From: Acidimicrobiales bacterium
GTDB lineage: Bacteria; Actinomycetota; Acidimicrobiia; Acidimicrobiales; CADCSY01
DNA: 14,346 nucleotides
Direction of reading: 5' to 3'
Assembly: GCA_030447125.1 (NCBI GenBank)
Contig: JAUJLZ010000028.1
Span: 1 to 14,346, forward strand
The notes beneath the pieces are model-generated. The model ran no database searches. It worked only from the letters and a program-made list of their open reading frames with translations, and was not told the origin of the DNA. How positions within the stretch are numbered: the first letter of the stretch is position 1; every line of letters starts with the position of its first letter. Shown piece after piece: positions 1 through 5,579 of this stretch. Position numbers and translations under genes: made by a program.

Positions 1-1467
1 GGTGAAGGCTTCGTCCTGCTCCCCGTAGAGGCGGCGCAGCTCCACCTGGGCGTCGTAGCCGAGTTGCTCGATCTCGCCCGTGGCATGTTCGAGCCCGTCC
101 AAATCGACGGCGCTCACGCTCACGTAGCCGCTGAAGCGGCACTCGGCGTGACCCTCCGAGAGCTCCGCCTCCCGGGCGAGGATGGCCTCGTGTTCGCGCT
201 GGCGTCGGGCCGAGGGCAGGTAGCCGGCTTTGGATCGCAGGTCCTCGTCGGCGACATGGGCAGCATGGGCCGACTCCACCGCCCGGGCCGCCTTGGACGG
301 CGGCACCGGCTCCATCACCACCGCGACGGCATGGCTGCCGCTCGGCCGGATGAGCAGGGGGTGCAAGAAGGCGGCGTGGACGTCGCGACGGGGAAGCTCG
401 GCCATCCAGTAGGTGGCGTGGAAGCCCGAATCGGTCCGGTAGTGGTCCCAGTACGACTCGGTGGCCATGGGCCAGGCGTTCCGCCCGGAGACGCCCCCGT
501 TTGCTCGATCACGACGTGCTCGCTCAGCAAGGGGGCGGGCCGAATGGGGGTCGAAGGCCACTCGCAAGACGCAGGCGAGCTGGCGGGAGCTGAGCACGTC
601 GTCCACGTCGAGATCGGCCTGGCGCAGACGATCGGTCAAGGTGGTCAGCTCGCGGAGCAGGACCTCACAGCCGCCCTCGTCACCTCCGCCGGCCTGGCGG
701 ATCGGCTTCTTGGCCCGATGCCTGCCGATGCTGATGACCACGTAGGTCTCGTGGCGCTGGCTGACGGGACCCGCCTCGGCGATGAGCTCGGCATAGGAGG
801 CGTAGGCGGGGTGGTCGCCCCCGACCACGGCGTTGTCGACCAGATAGGCCTCCAGGGCGTCACTGTCCTCGGGGATGGTGTGCTCCACCCACGACAGCCG
901 GCACACCGGCGAACCCTCGTGGGAGAACGCGGCGATCGTCTGGCCCCACAGGGCGCACAACCGCTCCTGCTCGCGGTCGTCAAGGAGGGCGAAGGCCTGG
1001 CCCCGGCAAGAGACAACCGCGCTGAAGATGCCCGACTTGGCGTCTTTGACCACTGCCACCTCCCCACCGGCGCTGCGGGTCACCCGAAGGAGGGTCACTC
1101 CGGCCAGGGTCGGAGGAGGGGCCGCCACTTCGCCCTGCCCGCTGGTGTCGCCGAGTAGGGGGACGGGCGACACCCAGAGCGGCTGGCCCAGCGCTCGTTT
1201 GGCCCGCCAGCGGGCCACCACGGGGACCCACTCGTCGACGGCACGCCCGTTCACCCGCACCAGGGCCGCAGGCACGCCAACCAGAAAGCTCACCAGCGCC
1301 CCGGCGAGGCCGGCGGCCGACGGCACAGCCATGAGCACGGCCACAGCCATGACCACGGACGTGCCCAGGATGGCGACTTGGGGGCCACGCAGGCCCATCA
1401 GCAGGGCACGGTGGTCGGGCCGGGGGAAGCGAAACCCTCGCGCCGGTGTGGCGTCGACGGCGTTCAT
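1..1467 (-). CDS. SCO6880-family conjugation protein, C-terminus cut by window edge
   Basis: The reading frame is open from an ATG at 1467 to the left edge (489 codons visible, no stop), so the C-terminus is missing. The start follows a good Shine-Dalgarno (GAGGTGAG, five bases upstream), and its ATG overlaps the previous stop as ATGA. Residues 1-25 are basic and begin MNAVDATPARGFRFPRPDHR. Two hydrophobic stretches follow at about 30-50 and 52-68, then a long soluble region containing VSCRGQAFALLDDREQERL, HTIPEDSDALEAYL and ESYWDHYRTDSGFHATYWMAE. This layout and these blocks match, from memory, the actinobacterial SCO6880 family: about 490-500 residues with a PrgI-like membrane N-terminus, encoded in conjugative elements upstream of the VirB4/TraC-type ATPase. 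Inference: an inner-membrane component of the transfer channel. The ATPase gene would be expected just beyond the left edge. Confidence 0.85.
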   Translation of the reverse strand, partial: MNAVDATPARGFRFPRPDHRALLMGLRGPQVAILGTSVVMAVAVLMAVPSAAGLAGALVSFLVGVPAALVRVNGRAVDEWVPVVARWRAKRALGQPLWVSPVPLLGDTSGQGEVAAPPPTLAGVTLLRVTRSAGGEVAVVKDAKSGIFSAVVSCRGQAFALLDDREQERLCALWGQTIAAFSHEGSPVCRLSWVEHTIPEDSDALEAYLVDNAVVGGDHPAYASYAELIAEAGPVSQRHETYVVISIGRHRAKKPIRQAGGGDEGGCEVLLRELTTLTDRLRQADLDVDDVLSSRQLACVLRVAFDPHSARPLAERARRDRANGGVSGRNAWPMATESYWDHYRTDSGFHATYWMAELPRRDVHAAFLHPLLIRPSGSHAVAVVMEPVPPSKAARAVESAHAAHVADEDLRSKAGYLPSARRQREHEAILAREAELSEGHAECRFSGYVSVSAVDLDGLEHATGEIEQLGYDAQVELRRLYGEQDEAFT

Positions 1468-2891
1468 CGAGACTCACCTCGGTCCACCGGCGGCAGGGTC
1501 GACTGCGCCGCCTTGCCAGCACGGGACTTTGCTGCGGTCCTCGCCACCTTGGTAGTAGCGCCCGCCGCCCCCGTTCCGGCCGGTCCACCCACCACACCGG
1601 CGCGCCGGGCCGCACCGGAACCGACGGCGGCCTTTCCACCGCCTCCGCCCACGGGCGGCCGATCGCCTGCGGGCCCCGAGCGGCCGGAGCCGGCGCGGAT
1701 AGGCGGCGGAGGGTTCTCGCCCGCTGGACGAGAAGGGGCCCGAGCGGCCCCGGCGCCACCTGAACGTCCCCCGTGAACGAGTTGGCGGGCGTAGAAGGCG
1801 CTCGATGCCCGGGGCACGGCGGCCCGCACCCCCCGCCGGCCCTGGCCCTCCAGAGAGCTGATGGCAGCCAGGGAGGCGATGGGGATCAGCTTGAACAAGG
1901 TGAAGGGGGCGAAGGCTGCCAGCAACAACATGCCCGCCCCCGCCACCAGGGCGGGGAAGCCCTCCTGAGCGGCGAGCGCGCTCCCGGCCAGCCCCAGAGC
2001 GGCGACAATGACCAGCTTGGACAGGATCAGGGCCACGATGACCTCCATCAGCCGCCGCAGCCAGGACGACAGCGACGGCCAGATGTAGGTGGCGAAGCCG
2101 ATGGGCAGGAACAGCACGGTGAGGTAGATGGCGGCTTCCCGCACGAGCAGCTCCAGCCATACAACGAAGGCGGCGAAGGCCATGAACAGGGCCATGAGCG
2201 CGACACCGAAGAGACCAACGGTGGACCCGCCGTATGGGAGCAGATCGGGCCTGAGGAGAGCGGAGACGATCCCGTCGAGGAAGTTCTCGGTGTCGCCGGC
2301 GAGGCTGCCGGCCAGGAACACGCTGGTGGCGTCAGTGGCCGCCAGGAGGAGGCCGACGATGCTCACCGCCGCCGCCGTGCCGATGGTGGCGATGGGAAGG
2401 TTGGTCACCGCCCGCATGAGCAGGGCGAACGACTGGCTGAACACGGCCTGGAGCACCGCCAGCATCAGCATCGGTGCGAACAGGGAGATGCCGACCAGGG
2501 CCATCTTGTCGTAGTGCTCGAGGAACCACGGCCGACCCTCCTCGCCGGCCTGGAAGAGGTCGACCTCCGTCCCGCTGAAGATGGCCTGCCCAGCCTGCTC
2601 GAGAAAGCCGGCGGCGCCCGAGGCGATCCAACCGGCGAAGCTGTCCATGACACCGCCCGCCACCGCACCCGTCAGACCGGTCACGGCGTCGGCCGCTCCC
2701 CCGACGACGCCCGGTACAGCGCACACGGTGCCCAGCAGGGGCATCGTGCCCAACACCGGCAGGTCGCACGGGCCGGGCAAGGCCGGCACCCTTTCGTCTG
2801 GCAGGGCCACAGCACCGACGGGAGGCACGAAGAGAGCACCGAGGCCGAGGAGGACGACCACCCGAACAGCGAGCTTACGACGATGGGACAT
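1464..2891 (-). CDS. TrbL/VirB6-like polytopic conjugal transfer membrane protein
   Basis: The product is 475 residues from the ATG at 2891, chosen because GGGAGGG lies seven bases upstream; a longer in-frame extension to 3143 lacks this and would overlap the upstream gene heavily. Residues 7-29 form a signal-peptide-like or first membrane helix. Further hydrophobic segments lie near 130-152, 160-187, 225-248, 252-273, 283-308 and 313-337. The block LVREAAIYLTVLFLPIGFA, followed by WPSLSSWLRRLMEVIVALIL, is characteristic, as I recall, of actinobacterial TrbL/VirB6-type proteins, which form the inner-membrane core of type IV secretion channels. The last 130 or so residues are a Gly/Ala/Pro/Arg-rich, probably disordered tail (KLIPIASLAAISSLEGQG, then low complexity). 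It overlaps the upstream gene by 17 bases and the downstream SCO6880-family gene by ATGA. Confidence 0.78.
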   Translation of the reverse strand: MSHRRKLAVRVVVLLGLGALFVPPVGAVALPDERVPALPGPCDLPVLGTMPLLGTVCAVPGVVGGAADAVTGLTGAVAGGVMDSFAGWIASGAAGFLEQAGQAIFSGTEVDLFQAGEEGRPWFLEHYDKMALVGISLFAPMLMLAVLQAVFSQSFALLMRAVTNLPIATIGTAAAVSIVGLLLAATDATSVFLAGSLAGDTENFLDGIVSALLRPDLLPYGGSTVGLFGVALMALFMAFAAFVVWLELLVREAAIYLTVLFLPIGFATYIWPSLSSWLRRLMEVIVALILSKLVIVAALGLAGSALAAQEGFPALVAGAGMLLLAAFAPFTLFKLIPIASLAAISSLEGQGRRGVRAAVPRASSAFYARQLVHGGRSGGAGAARAPSRPAGENPPPPIRAGSGRSGPAGDRPPVGGGGGKAAVGSGAARRAGVVGGPAGTGAAGATTKVARTAAKSRAGKAAQSTLPPVDRGESR

Positions 2892-3615
2892 AGCGGAAGC
2901 CCTCCCAGCCCTCGATGGCCGACAGCAGTTGGGCGGGGTCGCTCGCTTCGTCAGCGGTGACGGCCGGAACCGGGCCGGCCTGGCGCGACCACGACCACAC
3001 CCGCCAGTCGTCCTGCTCCCACACCAGCTCAACGGTGTTGGTCGACCACACCTCGGTGGCCTGGGTTCGTCCCTCGACGAGCACGATGCCGAGACTCCAG
3101 CACGCCACCCGCGCGCGGTCGGGGTCGAACTGCTCGACGTCATAGGCCACCGGCACCTCCCTGAGGAGGACCCGTGCGCCGGGAAGCTCAGCTCGCGCCT
3201 CGACCAAGATGACGTCGAGCGCCTCCATGCTCTCCAACGCCCGGTTCACGACGCTCTCGGCGGAAGGCGCGGCGATCCGACGGACTGCGGCCTCCCGCTC
3301 GACGGGGTCGAGCAGCACCAGGCCGTGCAGTGTGGAGAGGTAACTGCTGGCAGCGGCGGCGGCGCCATCGGCGCTGCGGGCGAAGCCCACCGGCACGGCC
3401 CCGTCCGAACTGGCGGGACCGGGGCCGGTAGCGGCGGCGAGGACCGGCGGGGGCGGTGCAACCACACCCTCAGGCGAAGCTCTCTCGTCCTCACCCCTAG
3501 GGGTTGGGGACGGATCGTGACCGCTGCGGAGCGCCACGGCGGCCACGGCGGTGACGGTCAAACCGGCCACCACGAGCAGTTGCCAGACCCGCCGCCGGCG
3601 AGGTTGTTCGGCCAT
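2875..3615 (-). CDS. Single-pass membrane protein with VirB8/TcpC-like external domain
   Basis: This 246-residue product starts at the ATG at 3615, which overlaps the preceding stop by one base (TGATG). No strong Shine-Dalgarno is visible, so translation is probably coupled. An Arg-rich N-terminus (QPRRRR) precedes one membrane helix at about 11-29, then a Pro/Ala-rich linker at 32-75. A folded domain at about 78-215 ends in a β-type stretch, VELVWEQDDWRVWSW, followed by a short tail. One helix plus an NTF2-like external domain, in this operon position, is the layout of VirB8/TcpC-type conjugation proteins. The terminal pattern of a hydrophobic strand, Asp-rich turn and WRV is common in that fold. 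The family call rests on architecture and context, not on a specific signature, and the protein could be an actinobacterial family with only structural similarity. Confidence 0.6.
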   Translation of the reverse strand: MAEQPRRRRVWQLLVVAGLTVTAVAAVALRSGHDPSPTPRGEDERASPEGVVAPPPPVLAAATGPGPASSDGAVPVGFARSADGAAAAASSYLSTLHGLVLLDPVEREAAVRRIAAPSAESVVNRALESMEALDVILVEARAELPGARVLLREVPVAYDVEQFDPDRARVACWSLGIVLVEGRTQATEVWSTNTVELVWEQDDWRVWSWSRQAGPVPAVTADEASDPAQLLSAIEGWEGFRYVPSS

Positions 3616-3923
3616 CAGATCTGGCTGCCCATGGCGGTGAAGAAGTTGATGAGGGCGGCCGCCCCGCCGACGACGATCGCTCCCGCCGCGGCGATGAGCA
3701 CCATGCGCTTGCCGCCGCTGATGCCGTTGTAGTTGGTGGTGGCCTGCGAGGACGCCCACCACACCGCCCCACCGATGGTGGCGCCCACCAGGGCGATCAG
3801 GGCGAAGGCGGCGATCCCGTTGACGATCTGCTGGAGTTGGGCGCCACCAGGCAGCGCCTGGGAGTCTGGGGTGACCGACACCTGGGCCAGCACCAGATTC
3901 CCCATCAGCACGTCGATGACCAT
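3615..3923 (-). CDS. Small two-helix membrane protein, DUF6112-like (VirB2/TrbC-type position)
   Basis: This is the first gene of the leftward operon, 102 residues. The ATG at 3923 is supported by AGGAGAGG (plus coordinates 3926-3933) just upstream; a second Met at residue 7 has no such site. A short N-terminal segment (LAQVSVTPDSQALPG) precedes two hydrophobic helices at about 31-58 and 72-98, separated by a polar loop (SSQATTNYNGISGGKR). The pattern of VTPDS, a helix, a tyrosine-containing loop, GK/R and a second helix ending in INFF is what I recall for DUF6112 proteins, found next to SCO6880-family genes in actinobacterial conjugative elements. Size and topology also resemble VirB2/TrbC pilins, but no signal-peptidase site is evident, so a pilin role is only inference. 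Confidence 0.65.
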   Translation of the reverse strand: MVIDVLMGNLVLAQVSVTPDSQALPGGAQLQQIVNGIAAFALIALVGATIGGAVWWASSQATTNYNGISGGKRMVLIAAAGAIVVGGAAALINFFTAMGSQI

Positions 3924-3940
3924 GACCTCTCCTCTCTGGT

Positions 3941-3992
3941 AGCGGTTGCGCCTATAGCGGTTGAAGTACTTGACAGACGCTTGATTCGGTTG
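3941..3992 (+). repeat. Three CGGTTG direct repeats, possible operator
   Basis: AGCGGTTG occurs at 3941-3948 and again at 3956-3963, a 15-base step. The shorter CGGTTG recurs at 3987-3992, 29 bases after the second CGGTTG. The copies flank and enter the candidate rightward promoter. Similar phasing suggests an operator for a regulator acting on both divergent operons, though copies this short could be coincidental. Confidence 0.35.
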
Positions 3993-4000
3993 TTTACACT
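3970..4000 (+). promoter_or_regulatory. Candidate sigma-70-type promoter of the rightward operon
   Basis: A perfect TTGACA lies at 3970-3975. Downstream, TACACT at 3995-4000 matches the conserved T, A, A and T of a -10 box at a 19-base spacing. Overlapping it, TTTACA at 3993-3998 gives the ideal 17-base spacing but a poorer match. Either choice predicts transcription starting at about 4005-4007, on or just before the ATG at 4007. Support is by sequence pattern only. Confidence 0.5.
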
Positions 4001-4006
4001 AACTGC

Positions 4007-4126
4007 ATGTCGATGCGCAAGGGCGCTGCTCGCATTTTCCGGTCGGCAGGCGAAGGCGGGTCTCTCCGCCCCGCAGCGCAGCCTTGCGGCGCCACGTGGC
4101 CAGATGACGCGACGGGAACGGCGTGA
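4007..4126 (+). CDS. Possible leaderless 39-residue leader ORF
   Basis: This short frame begins MSMRKGAARIFRSAGEGG and ends at a TGA at 4124-4126, forming a GTGA overlap with the GTG start of the wall hydrolase. There is no Shine-Dalgarno before the ATGs at 4007 or 4013. The upstream promoter predicts a transcript start at about 4005-4007, so translation would be leaderless, which is common in actinobacteria. Third-position GC is lower than in neighbouring genes, which weakens the case for a conserved protein. I recognise no family. Inference: translation of this frame could carry ribosomes to the hydrolase start, which has only a weak ribosome site of its own. It could equally be an untranslated leader. 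Confidence 0.35.
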   Translation: MSMRKGAARIFRSAGEGGSLRPAAQPCGATWPDDATGTA

Positions 4127-5199
4127 AGGCGCTGATCGGCGGCGGCCTCCTGGCCACCTTCGCCCTGCCCGGCGGGATGGCCGCGGCGGTGCTGGCGGCC
4201 GCCAGCTCGGGCCAGGCCGGCGGGCCCAGTGCCGGTGCGCTGGCCGACATCCCGGCGCGGCTGCTCGTCGCCTACCAAGCGGCGGCGAGGAGCTGTCCCG
4301 GTCTGCCGTGGGACGTGCTGGCCGCCATCGGCAAGGTCGAGACCGACCACGGTCGCCACGGCGGCGGATCTCTCGGTCCCAACGGCGACGTCACTCCCCG
4401 CATCGTGGGGATGGCCCTCGACGGGACCGGCGGGACCGCCCGGGTGCCCGACACCGATGACGGGCGTCTCGACGGCGATGCCGTCCTCGACCGGGCGGTG
4501 GGGCCGATGCAGTTCCTGCCCGGGACGTGGGCCCGCTGGGGCCGGGATGGCAACGGCGACGGCATCGCCGATCCCCACAACGGCTACGACGGCATCGCCT
4601 CGGCGGCCTCCTACCTCTGTGGCGGGGACGGCCGGATCGACGACATCTCCGCCGCCATCCGGGCGTACAACCGGTCCACGGCCTACGTCGAGGAGGTCTT
4701 GGCCACCGCCGCCGGCTACCGCTCGGCCACACCCCGCGCCGCCGGCACGGCGGACGTGGACGCCGTCCTCGGCCACCCCAACCTGACGATCACCGACAAC
4801 GCCCGCACCGACCTCCGCTCCGGCTTGGTCGACCCCCGCGTGGTGGCGGTGCTGGGCCTGATCGGTGATCGGGTCTCCGCCGGCGTGGGGGTGATCCAGA
4901 CCGGCCATTCCCAGTGCGTGGGTGGCGGCAGCAGGGCCGCCCGTCCCGGGTGTTCCGTCTCCGAGCACTGGAGCTACCGGGCCGTCGACATCTACGCGGT
5001 CGGAGGTCAGCCGGTGAGCCGCACCAACGTCGTCGCCCGGCAACTGGTGGAGCTGCTCGCCGGGCTCCCGGCCCCGCTGCGTCCGGACGAGCTCGGCCAG
5101 CCGTGGGCCGACCTCGAGCCGCTCCCTGGCGTGTTCTCCGACCCCAGCCACCAGGGCCACCTGCACCTGGGCTACCGGGAGACACCCGGTCGCTCCTGA
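4123..5199 (+). CDS. Secreted cell-wall hydrolase: lytic transglycosylase plus M15-like domain
   Basis: The product is 358 residues. The GTG at 4123 is the first start after an in-frame stop at 4105-4107, and it opens a signal-peptide-like N-terminus (LIGGGLLATFALPGG, then Ala-rich to about residue 34). Residues 42-200 form a lysozyme-like transglycosylase domain of the MltB/SLT type. The likely catalytic Glu is E73 in GKVETDHG, followed by VGPMQFLPGTW (126-136), a DxNxDGxxD calcium-loop-like segment (142-150) and AIRAYNRS (178-185). Residues 260-351 look like a metallopeptidase of the M15 D,D-carboxypeptidase type. SEHWSYRAVD (280-289) fits SxHxxGxAxD with Tyr in place of Gly, and GHLHLGY (345-351) fits the final zinc-binding HxH. 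It would cut glycan strands and possibly peptide stems to let the transfer channel cross the wall. The transglycosylase call is secure and the M15 call is by motif. Confidence 0.85.
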   Translation: MKALIGGGLLATFALPGGMAAAVLAAASSGQAGGPSAGALADIPARLLVAYQAAARSCPGLPWDVLAAIGKVETDHGRHGGGSLGPNGDVTPRIVGMALDGTGGTARVPDTDDGRLDGDAVLDRAVGPMQFLPGTWARWGRDGNGDGIADPHNGYDGIASAASYLCGGDGRIDDISAAIRAYNRSTAYVEEVLATAAGYRSATPRAAGTADVDAVLGHPNLTITDNARTDLRSGLVDPRVVAVLGLIGDRVSAGVGVIQTGHSQCVGGGSRAARPGCSVSEHWSYRAVDIYAVGGQPVSRTNVVARQLVELLAGLPAPLRPDELGQPWADLEPLPGVFSDPSHQGHLHLGYRETPGRS

Positions 5200-5226
5200 A
5201 CCCCCGAGTCGAAGGAGGCGTTCCTG

Positions 5227-5568
5227 ATGAACAGCATCAACCTGATCGGCCGGCTGACCGGCGATCCCGAGCGACGAGGTGATGGCGAACACGGACCTGT
5301 CGCCGTCCTGCGATTGGCCGTGCCCCGACGGCGGGGAACCGAGGACGGCGCCGTCTTCGTCAACGTGGTGTGCTTCGGCCGGCAGGCCGAGGTCGCAGAG
5401 GAGTACCTCTACAAGGGACGGCGGGTGGCCGTCGAGGGCCGGCTCGAGCACTGGGAGTGGACCGGTCCCGACGGCGAAGCCCGCTCACGCCATGAGGTGG
5501 TGGCCGAGCGGTTGCAGTTCCTCGATGCCCGCCCCCGTGCCCAGGCCGACGAGGCCGTCGAGGCCTGA
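5227..5568 (+). CDS. ssb: Single-stranded DNA-binding protein, short form
   Basis: The product is 113 residues, with its ATG eight bases after AGGAGG (5213-5218), the strongest ribosome site in the rightward operon. It starts MNSINLIGRLTGDPE and has the SSB OB-fold landmarks: NLIGRLTGDPE, LRLAVPRR, VNVVCFGRQAEVAEEYLYKG and VAVEGRLEHWEW, ending in RHEVVAERLQFLD. The OB fold fills nearly the whole protein. The long flexible tail and acidic DDDIPF-type tip of housekeeping SSBs are absent; it ends after ADEAVEA. Plasmid- and element-borne SSBs coat transferred single-stranded DNA. It lies 27 bases after the wall hydrolase and 11 bases before the relaxase, which fits that role. Confidence 0.92.
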   Translation: MNSINLIGRLTGDPERRGDGEHGPVAVLRLAVPRRRGTEDGAVFVNVVCFGRQAEVAEEYLYKGRRVAVEGRLEHWEWTGPDGEARSRHEVVAERLQFLDARPRAQADEAVEA

Positions 5569-5579
5569 CCGAGATCGCC

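Larger units (their letters stand above)
3924..4006. promoter_or_regulatory. Divergent control region between transfer and DNA-processing operons
   Basis: This is the only real intergenic space in the window and is AT-richer than its surroundings. It holds the Shine-Dalgarno of the leftward operon, a plausible rightward promoter, and three copies of CGGTTG. For the leftward operon I can only point to a weak -10-like TATAGG (minus strand, plus coordinates 3951-3956) with no convincing -35 box. The layout suggests a shared switch for both operons, but no regulator gene is visible in the window. Confidence 0.6.

Noticed and set aside
64..1158. 364-codon plus-strand frame at the left edge
   Set aside because: The minus strand here reads as a continuous SCO6880-family protein that runs off the window. 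The plus frame has no recognisable domain.
1773..2960. 395-codon plus-strand frame rich in Gln, His, Glu and Gly
   Set aside because: It is antisense to the TrbL/VirB6-like gene, whose membrane helices and ribosome site are convincing. The composition is the mirror of a hydrophobic coding strand.
4055..4089. Two short hairpins, GGCGG/CCGCC (4055-4059 with 4066-4070) and CCGCA/TGCGG (4071-4075 with 4085-4089), as an attenuator
   Set aside because: Five-base GC stems are common by chance at this GC content. There is no U-run and no competing structure that I can show.
3924..4122. oriT for the MobF relaxase
   Set aside because: The position is plausible, but I found no convincing inverted repeat with an adjacent nick-like site, so I do not claim it.
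4801..4845. DLRSGLVDP in the wall hydrolase as another copy of the tail motif
   Set aside because: It lies between the two domains, far from the C-terminus, and matches only the first four positions of the pattern.
3994..5451. 485-codon minus-strand frame across the control region and wall hydrolase
   Set aside because: It is antisense to the transglycosylase and SSB, both well supported, and is a composition artefact.
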